Assembly (NCBI GenBank): GCA_964441755.1
Contig: CAYTVG010000011.1
Coordinates: 1-64,000, forward strand
Direction of reading: 5' to 3'
DNA length: 64,000 nucleotides
Source: JAUMBM01 sp964441755
GTDB lineage: Bacteria > Bacteroidota > Bacteroidia > Chitinophagales > Saprospiraceae
This document shows positions 35,014 to 44,509 of the stretch, piece by piece; the stretch's first letter is position 1, and each line of letters starts with the position of its first letter. A model generated the notes under the pieces. The model was given only the letters and a program-made list of their open reading frames with translations. It ran no database searches and had not been told where the DNA came from. Made by a program: the position numbers and the translations under genes.

Positions 35014-37062
35014 ATGAAAATGACTTACTTAGTCCGCCTGTTGCTGCTCGCGGGAGTTGTGTTGCCGATGGGGGCGCGACTGCAGGCCGAGCGGGTTTTC
35101 CTTTCTTTTGACCAGACATGCATTGACCGGATGCAGTACACGCTGGTTGCTGCCGGAAAAACGTCGCCCTATTTTGTCTATCATATTAATATCCGCCCCG
35201 GCGAAAAGGTCACATTGTCTGTAGGATATGAGGATGACAACCGCGGGGAGCAGTTGAATCCTGCGGATCTGCTGAGTTGCGCCAACGCGACTTTTGACGA
35301 GCAGTTTGTCAACCGCGTCAATACGGGTACTGACGAAGTGTTTGTCGCCACGCGCCGCAGCAATGGCAGCTACCGGGTATCAAAGGTTTATGCAGCAAGT
35401 TATTACAAGAAAACCGGTACGGTGGTCAGCTACGCTTACAGCCTCTACCGTTTTCAGTTTGATCTGCGTACGGTGAATCCGGGCGCACTCGTCAACTGGG
35501 GCAACCAGCCGGGTACCAATGTGTACTTCGAGGAAATGCGCGATCATAGCTGCAGTAAGATATATGTGTTGTCACAATTGGCACAGCAGACTGAGATTCC
35601 CTATATGCGCATTGTCTTCCTCCCGGAAATCGGTGTTGTGGAGGAGAGTGCCGGACAGAATCCTACGGATGCTGCCAATACGCGTCTTTCGCTCAAGCTG
35701 GTGGGCAATCAGCAGGCCTCTCAGTTTCTGGCGGCCAACTGCGGCAAGGAGCCCGGCGGGCATAGTCCTGCGATAACGGACTACGCACCGCAGTCGACAG
35801 CTTACGATAATCTCTACCCGGCAGCGGGTCAGCCAATGTCGCCGGCGCTTAGCTCCGGACAGGAGTTGCAGCCACGGGGATCTGTGCAGCAGCCTTCGCA
35901 GGCCTATCCACCGGCTGACAACCGCCTCACGGCCCGGGGCATACAGCCGGCACCGGCCCAGACCTACCAGCAGCCGGCTTATGGCGCGCCTGCAGCGGCG
36001 CAACAGGCGCCGGCGCAGTCTTACCCGCCGGCTTACGGCGCACCGGCAGCGGCGCAACAGGCGCCGGCACAGTCTTATCCGCCGGCTTACGGCGCACCTG
36101 CAGCGGCGCAACAGGCGCCGGCGCAGTCTTACCCGCCGGCTTACAGCTCACCGGCAGCAGGCACTCGTCAGGCTGCACCGCCACAACAGGCAGCAGCGCA
36201 GGCCTATCCGCCCGCTTACGGCAGTGCTTCTGCCCCCGGCACCCAGTCGGCACCGCAGCAGGGCTGGCAGGCACAGGCAGCCCGGCCGGCTTATGCGGCA
36301 GCGGCTACCGGTACACAAACCAATAGCTCACCCACACAGGTGACCGATCAGTTTTTGATGCATACAGTACAGCACGGAGAGACCATGTTCCAGATTGCCC
36401 GGCGCTATAATCTGCACATAGACCAGCTGTATGCCGACAACAATCTCAACTCGAGTTCCATCATTTTTGCTGACCAGAAGCTTCGCATACGCCAGCAGCC
36501 GACAGCCCAGGCTTCTCCCGATCTGACAGCCCGGTCTGTGGCAGCACCGGCCGCTACACCGGCTGCCTGGAATGGCAGCCCGGCGGCTTCCGTGCAGCGC
36601 AGCGCAGCCCCGGCGACCAACGCGCCGGCCTGGCGGACTACTACCGGCTGGCATACTTTTGCTGCCGGTGAGACAGTAGCTACTGTTGCTTCCCGCTACG
36701 GCTACACAGAAGCGCGCTTCCGCGAAATGAACGGCTTGTCGCCAACGGATTTTCCACGCATAGGGCAGCAGCTCCGCACCGTCGACAATCCCGCTCCTGT
36801 GGCTGCTGACAGCGAGTTTACGCCCCGTGGTGTCGCGGCTGGCAGCAGCTATATGCCTGCGGCCGCTGCAGCAGCTCCGGCAGCGGCTTCGCCTGCAGCC
36901 GGCAACCCGGCTTCCTACCTGCCGAAGCCGTACCAGCCCAATACCAACAACCCTGCAGCACCTGCGGCAGCGCCTGCCAGCCGCCCGCAGCCACCCGTGC
37001 TGGGAGGTTCCAGACCTTCCGGTAACCAGCTGCCTGCCAATGGTTATGACTGGCAAAAATAA
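35014..37062 (+). CDS. Secreted LysM-domain protein with Pro/Ala/Gln repeats
   Basis: A 682-residue exported protein. A signal peptide occupies residues 1-25 (LVRLLLLAGVVLPMGARLQA). An N-terminal globular domain of about 220 residues is unknown. Residues 300-430 are Pro/Ala/Gln/Tyr-rich repeats (APAQSYPPAY) encoded by three 54-bp copies. Two LysM domains follow, at about 447-492 (LMHTVQHGETMFQIARRYNL...) and 545-588 (GWHTFAAGETVATVASRYGY...). LysM binds peptidoglycan or chitin-like glycans, so a cell-wall-bound periplasmic or surface role is likely. A low-complexity tail ends the protein. Confidence 0.85.
   Translation: MKMTYLVRLLLLAGVVLPMGARLQAERVFLSFDQTCIDRMQYTLVAAGKTSPYFVYHINIRPGEKVTLSVGYEDDNRGEQLNPADLLSCANATFDEQFVNRVNTGTDEVFVATRRSNGSYRVSKVYAASYYKKTGTVVSYAYSLYRFQFDLRTVNPGALVNWGNQPGTNVYFEEMRDHSCSKIYVLSQLAQQTEIPYMRIVFLPEIGVVEESAGQNPTDAANTRLSLKLVGNQQASQFLAANCGKEPGGHSPAITDYAPQSTAYDNLYPAAGQPMSPALSSGQELQPRGSVQQPSQAYPPADNRLTARGIQPAPAQTYQQPAYGAPAAAQQAPAQSYPPAYGAPAAAQQAPAQSYPPAYGAPAAAQQAPAQSYPPAYSSPAAGTRQAAPPQQAAAQAYPPAYGSASAPGTQSAPQQGWQAQAARPAYAAAATGTQTNSSPTQVTDQFLMHTVQHGETMFQIARRYNLHIDQLYADNNLNSSSIIFADQKLRIRQQPTAQASPDLTARSVAAPAATPAAWNGSPAASVQRSAAPATNAPAWRTTTGWHTFAAGETVATVASRYGYTEARFREMNGLSPTDFPRIGQQLRTVDNPAPVAADSEFTPRGVAAGSSYMPAAAAAAPAAASPAAGNPASYLPKPYQPNTNNPAAPAAAPASRPQPPVLGGSRPSGNQLPANGYDWQK
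35983..36144 (+). repeat. 54-bp coding tandem repeat in the LysM gene
   Basis: Three copies start at 35983, 36037 and 36091, differing at few bases, each encoding an 18-residue Gly-Ala-Pro/Gln-rich unit; a diverged fourth begins at 36145. Confidence 0.9.
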
Positions 37063-37068
37063 TTTTCT

Positions 37069-37104
37069 GCTGTTTTTGGGCGGCTGTTGCCGCCCAAAAA
37101 CAGC
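37069..37104. terminator. 16-bp hairpin between convergent genes
   Basis: 37069-37084 pairs exactly with 37089-37104, loop TGTT, with T5/A5 in the arms. It follows the LysM gene stop by 6 bases and precedes the 3' end of the minus-strand hydrolase. Confidence 0.8.
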
Positions 37105-37132
37105 CCCTTCGTATTGCTTTTTTTGAAAAAAA

Positions 37133-37957
37133 CTAGGAGCCCGCCCGCTGCTCCGTCATGCGCAGGTTCTGCGCATGCTCCTCCCCCAGGCCGCCCGGAA
37201 AGGGATAGCGGCTGAGCCATTTTTCTAAAGGAAAATCACCACCGGATAGTTGGGCTGACTGCAAGTCGTGCAGGTAGGCGCGGCTCTCAGCTATGCGTGC
37301 ACTGATGGCCTCTGTGCCCAGCGCTACATCGCCATGGCCCGGCACCAGCAGTGTGGGCCGGTAGGTGTCCACGACTTGCTCAAAGGTGTGCAGGGTGTGC
37401 AGATAGTCATCCAAACTGCTGCCAACAAAAGGAAATTCTACATTCGACAGGTAGTCGCCGGCCAGCAGTATGCCGGCTTCAACGTCCAGCAGCATGAGCC
37501 CGTCGGCTGTGTGCCCCGGTGCAGGCCACGTCAGAAAGTGGCGGCCGGCCAGCAGCAGCGGCTCAGCAGGGGCCGAGGGTGTCAGGGCCAGCTTCGGAAA
37601 TGCGTGCGCATAGGTGCGGGCGATGTAGTGCTTTTCATCCCAGCTTTTTATGGCCTGCACTACCGCTGCCGGATCGGCATGCGCGGCCAGTAGGGCCGAC
37701 GCCAGCATCCGTGCGTCGGGGAAGGCTCCCAGACCGATGAGGTGGTCGTAGTCGGCATGGGTGATGCCCAGCCATCGCTCGCAACTGTCCGGCAGGGCAT
37801 CCACGGCAGCCCTGATGAGGTCAATCTCCCGGGGTAGCCAGTTGGGGTCGAGCAGCAGACAGCCGCTCCCCCAGTACAGCAAGGCTGTATTGGTTCTGTA
37901 CAGAGCACTTTCCCAGAGGGTAAGCCGGCATTGGCCACGTGTGTAAGTCGTTGTCAT
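37133..37957 (-). CDS. MBL-fold metallo-hydrolase
   Basis: A 274-residue metallo-beta-lactamase-fold protein. Metal-binding motif THADYDHL (about 66-73) reads HxDxDH, an Asp in place of the second His of the classical HxHxDH. Further ligands are in PAPGHTADGLML, ILLAGDYLSN and LVPGHGD. The active site therefore looks complete for a two-metal hydrolase, with an altered ligand. Substrate unknown. It is 39 bases downstream of the GT2 gene on the same strand, probably an operon. Confidence 0.83.
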   Translation of the reverse strand: MTTTYTRGQCRLTLWESALYRTNTALLYWGSGCLLLDPNWLPREIDLIRAAVDALPDSCERWLGITHADYDHLIGLGAFPDARMLASALLAAHADPAAVVQAIKSWDEKHYIARTYAHAFPKLALTPSAPAEPLLLAGRHFLTWPAPGHTADGLMLLDVEAGILLAGDYLSNVEFPFVGSSLDDYLHTLHTFEQVVDTYRPTLLVPGHGDVALGTEAISARIAESRAYLHDLQSAQLSGGDFPLEKWLSRYPFPGGLGEEHAQNLRMTEQRAGS

Positions 37958-37996
37958 AACTGTGCGGCGGATGAAAACAGCGGGCGCAGTAGCTGC

Positions 37997-38944
37997 TCAG
38001 AACCGGCGAATGGATTCGATGATGTAGAGCGGGCGCTGCTTGATTTCGCTGTATATGTTGGACAGATAGATGGACATGATGTAGAGGTTGAGGCAGGTGA
38101 CCGCAAAAAAGACGGCAATGAGGATCACCAGAAACGTCCAGCCTGACCAGGCTTCCCCTACCTGCCCAAACAGGTCAACGCCCGTAAATTTGACCGTCAG
38201 GGCGTTGATCACAACAAACAACAGAAAGGCTGCGGAAAAAAGAAACAGCCACAGCAGCACGCTCCGCAGGAAGGTCGTATACGATGTGATGGCCATGAGC
38301 GAAGTGCGAAAACGCTCACGCAGCCCTTCTGTCGACGGCAGGGGCACGGCCGTATCCTGCTGTGCCGTCCGGTAGCCCACGATGGAGTAGATCGCTTTCA
38401 TGTAGTGCAGGTTTTCGCGCAGCCGCAGCAGTGAATTGAGCGCGCGCCGCGAGATGATGCGGCTGTTGTGGGCACGCGGATCTATGCGCAAGGGGGAGTA
38501 GTGCTGCATGATGAAATAAAACAGCCGGTACAGCCACTGCTGTAACCAGCCGGTTTTGCGGCCGGGACCCCGCAGGTAGACAATATCGTAGCCGGCCGCT
38601 GCCTGCTCATACAGCTCGAGGATACGCTCCGGCTGGTCAGCGAAGATGGACTCCCACAGCAAGGTGTAGTCGCCATTGGAGCGGTCGAGCCCCGCGAGAT
38701 AGGCATGGTTGTGGTTGACCCGGCTCGACAGTTGCAGCAGGTAGATGTGCTGCCGGCAATGTGGCTGCAGCAGCTCCGAAATTTCATCTGCCTTGTATTC
38801 GGGGATATTGTTGACGACGATAATCTCGAAATGTGCAAAATGGTTGCGCAAAAGCGCGCAAAGTTGGGTGAGCTGCAGGCTCAGCAGGTCCACATCCTCC
38901 CGCTGGTGAAGGATGGTCACAACAGATACAAAAACACTGTGCAT
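37997..38944 (-). CDS. Glycosyltransferase family 2-like membrane protein
   Basis: A 315-residue protein with a GT2-type N-terminal domain (VSVVTILHQREDVDLLSLQ, IIVVNNIPE, HAYLAGLDRSNGDYTLLWES) and two C-terminal helices (about 217-245 and 267-292), the layout of dolichyl-phosphate-mannose synthase/GtrB-like transferases. The DxD metal motif, normally in the DADLQDPPE region, reads LLWESIFADQPE here, so activity is doubtful or divergent. An undecaprenyl-phosphate glycosyltransferase origin is inferred. It leads a two-gene minus-strand unit with the MBL gene. Confidence 0.72.
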   Translation of the reverse strand: MHSVFVSVVTILHQREDVDLLSLQLTQLCALLRNHFAHFEIIVVNNIPEYKADEISELLQPHCRQHIYLLQLSSRVNHNHAYLAGLDRSNGDYTLLWESIFADQPERILELYEQAAAGYDIVYLRGPGRKTGWLQQWLYRLFYFIMQHYSPLRIDPRAHNSRIISRRALNSLLRLRENLHYMKAIYSIVGYRTAQQDTAVPLPSTEGLRERFRTSLMAITSYTTFLRSVLLWLFLFSAAFLLFVVINALTVKFTGVDLFGQVGEAWSGWTFLVILIAVFFAVTCLNLYIMSIYLSNIYSEIKQRPLYIIESIRRF

Positions 38945-39071
38945 TTGGCTCGTTTTGGCCGGGAAAGATAGCTAATTCGGCCATGCCACCCAAAACGGGC
39001 AACAAAAAAAGGCGATCTGCTGAAAAAAAAGACCAAAACACAGCCGAAAAAGGCGCTGACAAGCAATCATC

Positions 39072-39102
39072 TTGCAAATATTGTAATGAATGCATATATT
39101 TG
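39072..39102 (+). promoter_or_regulatory. Promoter of the ABC exporter gene
   Basis: TTG at 39072-39074, a 20-base spacer and TATATTTG at 39095-39102 match the Bacteroidota consensus. It implies a leader of about 130 bases with GC-rich short inverted repeats (GCCCGCAGGCGGGC) before the start at 39244. Confidence 0.7.
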
Positions 39103-39243
39103 ACGGGGGATTGATTAGCCTCGGTTTAGAACCCAATAATTGTCTGCAGCGCAGCAGGCTGACAGCCCGCAGGCGGGCAACAGGCAGGCAGTTTACAAAC
39201 AGGCCGGTACCCGCGACAGAAACGAGAACAGCAAACCACTGAA

Positions 39244-41433
39244 ATGATTCGAAACTTCCCTTTTTACCATCAGCTGGATGCGATGGACTGCGGAGCCACC
39301 TGCCTGCGCATGGTGGCGCGCTTCCATGGCCGCTACTACTCGCTGGAGCAGTTGCGTGAGCTGACGCAAACGGGGAAGCAGGGCATTTCTTTGCTGGGCA
39401 TCAGCAATGCCGCTGAAGAGATCGGTTTCCAGTCGATGGCCGTCAAAGCCAGCATGGACCGGCTGATACAGGAGCTCCCCCTGCCCTGCATTGCCTACTG
39501 GCAGCAGGAGCATTTCGTTGTCGTCTACCGCATCAGCAAGCAGTACATCTACATTGCCGATCCCGCCATGGGGCTGCGGCGGCTGACCTATCCGGAGTTT
39601 ATGGCCAACTGGGTCAGCGATGAAGAGGACGGGGAAGCATTGGGCGTTTTGCTGCTGCTGGAGCCAACCCCTGATTTTTATCGCAGTGAAGACCAGCAAC
39701 AGCAGAGCTCGGGTCTGTCGTATATCCTCAGCTACTTTCGCCAGTATCGCTATCTGATTGTACAACTGCTGCTCGGGCTTTTTATCGGCAGTCTGCTGCA
39801 GCTGTTGATGCCCTTCCTCATCAAGTCGATGGTGGATGTGGGCATTGGCAATGTAAAAGTAGACTTCGTGGCGCTGATCATTGGTGCGCAGTTTGTACTC
39901 TTCCTGTCCAATACAGGTATCGACCTGCTGCGTCGCTGGATTCTCTTGTATGTCAGTTCGCGGGTCAATGTGCGGCTGCTGTCAGACTACCTGATCAGGC
40001 TGATGCGTTTGCCCTTGCGTTTTTTCGATACGCGCATGAATGCCGATATACTGCATCGGATTGCCGACCATGACCGCATACAGCGGTTTTTGACATCGAC
40101 TACCCTGAGTTCGGTGTTTTCTGTTGTCAATTTCATGGTGTTTTCGCTCGTATTGTTGTCCTGGCATCCCGGTATATTCCTTGCTTTCACCGTCGGTTCG
40201 GCTTTGTATGCCCTCTGGTTTGTGCTTTTTCAGCGGCGGCAGCGCGAGTTGGACTACAAGAGCTTCGACCTCGTCTCCGAAAGCCAGCATCAGCTTGTAG
40301 AAATGATCAGTGGCATGCGGGACATCAAGCTGCACAATGCCGAGCGTCAGAAGCGCTGGAGCTGGGAGAGCCAGCAAGCCAAGCTTTACCGCAACAATAC
40401 CCAGGCGCTGGGCGTAGAGCAGGTACAGCGCACTGGTGCCGTCGTCATCAACGAAGCCAAAAATCTGTTTATCGTATACATAGCAGCCACGGCGGTCATC
40501 TCGGGTGATATGACGCTGGGTATGCTGGTGGCTATACTGTATGTCATCGGCCAGCTCAATGCTCCGGTACAACAGTTTATGGAATTTATGCGCGCCTGGC
40601 AGGAAGCCCGTATCAGCCTGGAACGACTCAATGAGATCCACCTGCGGGCCGATGAGGAGAGCATGGCCAACAAGATACAACTGATCCCGGAATTCGGTGA
40701 TCTCGTGCTCGACCGCGTCAGCTTTCGCTATCCGGGCGCCAATGACCAGCTGATACTCAACCGGCTAAGCCTGCGCATCCCCAAGGGGAAGACGACAGCC
40801 ATCGTTGGCAGCAGCGGCAGCGGCAAAACGACACTGCTCAAACTGCTGCTCAATTTTTACAGCCCTTCAGAAGGTGTCGTACGGCTTGGCGATGTAAACC
40901 TCAACAGCATAGAGGCGCGCCTGTGGCGCAGCCAGTGCGGCATCGTCATGCAGGACAGCTACCTGTTTAATGACAGCATTGCCCGCAACATCGCTTTAGG
41001 CGATAATTTTATCAACAAGCAGCAGTTGCTCATGGCCGTCAAAATGGCCAATATCCAGACATTTATCGAGTCCCTGCCGCTGGGCTACAATACCAAGATT
41101 GGTGCCGAAGGGCAGGAACTTAGTCAGGGACAGCGGCAACGCCTGCTGCTGGCGCGCCTCATCTATAAAAACCCCGACTACATATTCTTTGATGAAGCTA
41201 CCAGCTCGCTGGATTCTTTCAATGAGCTGGTCATCATGGAAAACCTGAGTGATTTTTTCCAGGGTAAGACAATCATCATCGTGGCTCACCGCCTCAACAC
41301 CATCAAGCATGCCGACCAGATTGTCGTGCTTGACGGAGGAGAGATCGTAGAGCAGGGCGATCATGCTTCGCTGACTTATCTGCGAGGTGCCTACTACCAT
41401 CTGATGCGAAGCCAGATGGAACTGGGAGCCTGA
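39244..41433 (+). CDS. Peptidase-containing ABC exporter (C39 peptidase, bacteriocin/peptide type)
   Basis: A 729-residue full PCAT-type half-transporter. Residues 1-140 are a C39 cysteine peptidase with a complete active site: Gln10, Cys16 (LDAMDCGATC), His90 (QQEHFVVVY) and Asp106 (IADPAMG). Six membrane helices lie at about 160-460. The nucleotide-binding domain has Walker A GSSGSGKTTL (about 521-530), signature LSQGQRQRL (about 626-634), Walker B YIFFDEATSSLD and the H-loop in IIVAHRLN. Such transporters cut double-glycine leaders and export the core peptide. No leader-peptide gene was found nearby. The adaptor gene follows 287 bases downstream. Confidence 0.92.
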   Translation: MIRNFPFYHQLDAMDCGATCLRMVARFHGRYYSLEQLRELTQTGKQGISLLGISNAAEEIGFQSMAVKASMDRLIQELPLPCIAYWQQEHFVVVYRISKQYIYIADPAMGLRRLTYPEFMANWVSDEEDGEALGVLLLLEPTPDFYRSEDQQQQSSGLSYILSYFRQYRYLIVQLLLGLFIGSLLQLLMPFLIKSMVDVGIGNVKVDFVALIIGAQFVLFLSNTGIDLLRRWILLYVSSRVNVRLLSDYLIRLMRLPLRFFDTRMNADILHRIADHDRIQRFLTSTTLSSVFSVVNFMVFSLVLLSWHPGIFLAFTVGSALYALWFVLFQRRQRELDYKSFDLVSESQHQLVEMISGMRDIKLHNAERQKRWSWESQQAKLYRNNTQALGVEQVQRTGAVVINEAKNLFIVYIAATAVISGDMTLGMLVAILYVIGQLNAPVQQFMEFMRAWQEARISLERLNEIHLRADEESMANKIQLIPEFGDLVLDRVSFRYPGANDQLILNRLSLRIPKGKTTAIVGSSGSGKTTLLKLLLNFYSPSEGVVRLGDVNLNSIEARLWRSQCGIVMQDSYLFNDSIARNIALGDNFINKQQLLMAVKMANIQTFIESLPLGYNTKIGAEGQELSQGQRQRLLLARLIYKNPDYIFFDEATSSLDSFNELVIMENLSDFFQGKTIIIVAHRLNTIKHADQIVVLDGGEIVEQGDHASLTYLRGAYYHLMRSQMELGA

Positions 41434-41720
41434 TGCTATAGGGCTGCGCCGACTGGAGGGGTCGCTGCCGCTGTACAGCAGCTTACAGCCTGCGATCTGC
41501 CGGGTATGCACGCTTGCAGGATTTTTGCCGCAGGCACTAAGGCATGCCAGACTGCAGATTGTTGCAATTATTATAGAAAGCCGGACTGTACTGCGTCACA
41601 GAAACAGCAAAAAGCAGCCGGGAAAACAGGCCGTCTGAGGCCCGGCAAGGGAGGCCCCGAAACGCACGGAAAGAGGCGCTGATGGTCGTGACCCGGGCAG
41701 GCAATACGGATACAAAACTT

Positions 41721-43013
41721 ATGGAACCTCAAAACAAGGATGATATCAACATCAGGAGTGAGGAGATACTCGAAATCCTGTCGACACCACCGCAATGGCT
41801 GGTCCGCTGGGGCACGCTGGCGGCTTTTGTAGCTTTGGTACTGCTCGGCTGGGTGGGCTATTGGGTCAAATATCCTGATATGGTGGCCGCAGAGGTGGTT
41901 GTCAGCGCTGCTGAGCCCTTGCAGCGACTCAACCCCAAGGAAGATGTGTACATCGAACACCTCCTCCTGAAATCAGAAGATACTGTGCGCGCCGGACAAG
42001 CTATCATTGTCTTCCGCAGCCAGGCAGATTTCAAACACGTCTATGCCTTGTCTGACATACTGGTCCAGGTAGGTAACCAGACAGAAAATGACTCTTTACT
42101 GCTCAACCTGTTTATCCCCAAGTCGTGGCTGCTGGGCGAACTCAAACCATACGTCTATGATTATGCCGAAAAACAACGGCAATACCAGTTGCAGCTCAGC
42201 GGGCAGTTGGATAATCTGGACGGGCGGGAGCTGCGCAGCCGCATCAGTACCGAGCAGGCCGAAATCAGGGCGCTGAAGCGCGAACAGGACAGGCTGAACG
42301 CACAACTGCAGCTAGCCCGGGAAAATACCATCCGCGAGCAAAACCTCGCCAGCCAGTCTAAGTCTCAACAAAGCCAGGTTCGCAGGCTCAAAGCCGAGGA
42401 AATGGCGCTCGAAGGACAACTGCAAACGCTGGAAGCTGAAATCAAGGGAAAAGAATCGGAAATCAGGATTATCAGCCGGGGGCTGGAAGGTTATCGGGGG
42501 AGTACCAAAGACAGCCGGCTGGAGTTTTCAAAAGCCCTGCGGAACAGCTACCAGAATCTGCTGGCCAATACCGAGAAATGGATTAACAAATACACCCTCA
42601 CCTCCTCCGTCAATGGCGTGGTGATGTTTGATAAAAGCCTGCGTGAAGGATATTATTGGCAATACCAAAACGGTCGGGACCTGGCTGTCATATCGCCGCT
42701 GCAGACCAACGAGATTGTAGGCCGTGGCGGCCTCAAAGCCAATGGATCCGGTAAGGTTGCCGTCGATCAGGAAGTTATTGTTAAATTTGAAAACTATCCC
42801 TTCCATGAGTTTGGCGCTGTGACTGCCAAAGTCAGCTGGAAAGGCAAGGTGCCTACGCTCGAAGGAAAAATCCCCTTCGAAATCAAGTTTCCCAACCCCC
42901 TGGTGACTTCCAGCAACTATACCCTGGAACTCACGCCTGAGATGAAAGGACAAGCAGAAATTATCACGGCTAAAAAAAGCCTGCTGGTTTGGATTTTTGA
43001 GCGCCTGAGATGA
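41721..43013 (+). CDS. HlyD-family secretion adaptor
   Basis: A 430-residue periplasmic adaptor protein. One N-terminal membrane helix (about 30-52, LVRWGTLAAFVALVLLGWVGYW) is followed by a biotinyl-lipoyl-like segment (EHLLLKSEDTVRAGQAIIVF), a long coiled coil (about 140-280: LRSRISTEQAEIRALKREQD..., EEMALEGQLQTLEAEIKGKE) and a beta-barrel region. It would link the ABC exporter to an outer-membrane channel, which is not encoded here. Start ATG 41721 leaves a clean cytoplasmic N-terminus. The stop codon falls in the loop of a hairpin. Confidence 0.85.
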   Translation: MEPQNKDDINIRSEEILEILSTPPQWLVRWGTLAAFVALVLLGWVGYWVKYPDMVAAEVVVSAAEPLQRLNPKEDVYIEHLLLKSEDTVRAGQAIIVFRSQADFKHVYALSDILVQVGNQTENDSLLLNLFIPKSWLLGELKPYVYDYAEKQRQYQLQLSGQLDNLDGRELRSRISTEQAEIRALKREQDRLNAQLQLARENTIREQNLASQSKSQQSQVRRLKAEEMALEGQLQTLEAEIKGKESEIRIISRGLEGYRGSTKDSRLEFSKALRNSYQNLLANTEKWINKYTLTSSVNGVVMFDKSLREGYYWQYQNGRDLAVISPLQTNEIVGRGGLKANGSGKVAVDQEVIVKFENYPFHEFGAVTAKVSWKGKVPTLEGKIPFEIKFPNPLVTSSNYTLELTPEMKGQAEIITAKKSLLVWIFERLR

Positions 43014-43034
43014 ACAAACTCACCTCAGGCGCTC
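42999..43034 (+). terminator. Hairpin with the HlyD stop codon in its loop
   Basis: 42999-43009 (GAGCGCCTGAG) pairs with 43024-43034; the TGA stop at 43011-43013 is in the 14-base loop. CCCCTT follows, not a strong T-run. Confidence 0.65.
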
Positions 43035-43196
43035 CCCTTCCAATAAGCGCGTGCCTGGATTTTGACAGCCCCCGCCGGCTACTTTTCGTCTTTCTTTCAG
43101 TCCGCGGGGATGGGCTGTCACCCTCCTCCTGGTCGCAATAAAGCGCGAAAAGACAGCTTTTTTGCCTACGGCAGCAATTACCGCACACACGCTAAA

Positions 43197-43367
43197 CTAG
43201 TATTCGCTATCATCTACGACCATACCCGGAACCTCCACCCCGGGACTGGCGATAGCAGGCTTGTCCTGCTGCCCCCGCAGTACACTCATTGCGCCGTACA
43301 AGCCCGCCAACAGCAGTACGAGCAGCAACAAGCCTTCTATGGATTTGTTAGAAGTCGTTTGTTTCAT
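43197..43367 (-). CDS. Small single-span membrane protein (56 residues)
   Basis: A short frame starting MKQTTSNKSIEG, one hydrophobic helix (residues 13-30, LLLLVLLLAGLYGAMSVL) then a polar acidic tail ending VVDDSEY. Nothing in it matches a known family to me. Evidence for expression is only the protein-like pattern (positively charged start, one membrane span) and clean length; a chance frame is possible. It is convergent with the HlyD gene. Confidence 0.4.
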   Translation of the reverse strand: MKQTTSNKSIEGLLLLVLLLAGLYGAMSVLRGQQDKPAIASPGVEVPGMVVDDSEY

Positions 43368-44509
43368 TGTGCAAGTGAGAATGGTTGAACAAAGGGACCT
43401 ACAGGCCTGCGGGCTGTTCTACCCACAGACGTCCTTGTGAACACCGGCTGCCACATGGCAACACCTGACCGGGGCGTTCTTTGGCCTGATTTGACTTGAC
43501 TGGATTGGATCGGAGAGCAAACTGGATTGTCTTGAGTGCAAGCGATGACAAAACACGTATGGCGAACATACCTGGTCCGGAAAAGGTAAGCAGTTGCGTT
43601 TAGCCCGTCAACATTGCAAAACAATGCCGCGACAGCACGCAGCGCGTACGTATCCCGTAAAAAAAACCGCCTTATACGTTTAGTTTGCTTCTCTCACCGC
43701 TCTACATCAAAACAAATGTCCCTGAGGACAAAGCACGGAAAGGGGTTGTTGGTAGCTGCTACGAGATTCCTCATACCAGCACTGCCCTGTTCCCGGCTTA
43801 ACAGGCAACTTACGCCCGGCTACTTATGGCCACTAGGTGGCAGGTAAGCAGCGTTGTTCTGACACACTTGGAGGAATTGGCGCTCCCCTTGCATCGCTTT
43901 TGTTTGATCTGTCTTTTTTCATAGTGCTCCTGAAAATTGGTTTACAAAAAATGAGGTCTAAGGTTTGCTACAAAGGTATGACATATTCTAATAATATGTT
44001 ATACATAATTTTTTTCTGCCTTACGCTTGTAGTCCAGCCTCAACACTTTAATAAATATCAAAATACGTGCCAAAAATGCTTAACAAAGGGAAAACAAGTG
44101 AGAAACTAAAAAAAAATTAAAAATTTTTGGGATATGTTAGCCTTTGCCGGCGACTAAAGAGGGGGGAGAGATTGTGTCGCCTGGCTTTACAGCATAACTC
44201 AACTGGAATGCTCAGCAAATATATGAATATTTTATCTAATTCATAATTTATATGCTGATTTTTTTAAATATTTGAGCACGCAGATCAGCCCGGATATGTT
44301 GCTGTTTTGGTGGGAAAGTAGAACAATACGCTTGTTGCAGCCTGCAATAGTGAATGCTTACGTTTTTGTCCGCCGATATATGCGACTGATTTTGCGGGAC
44401 ATAGAATAACAAAGTTGATATAAAGTGCCCTATAGAGCTTTATCAGTTGATATATGCGCTGCTTATGGCCGGTAAGGAGCGAAACTGCCTTGTTGTTATC
44501 TGTCAGTGA
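43368..44509. other. 1.1-kb gene-poor region
   Basis: No supported gene. Frames at 43614-43847 (77 codons) and 43837-44109 (90 codons) lack protein-like pattern. From about 43900 the sequence becomes AT-rich (including 44090-44140 and 44220-44290). No tRNA-like fold, GG-leader peptide or repeat family was found. Confidence 0.5.

Noticed and set aside
43614..44109. Two overlapping small plus-strand frames considered as exporter cargo
   Set aside because: No GG leader motif and no regular pattern; not supported.
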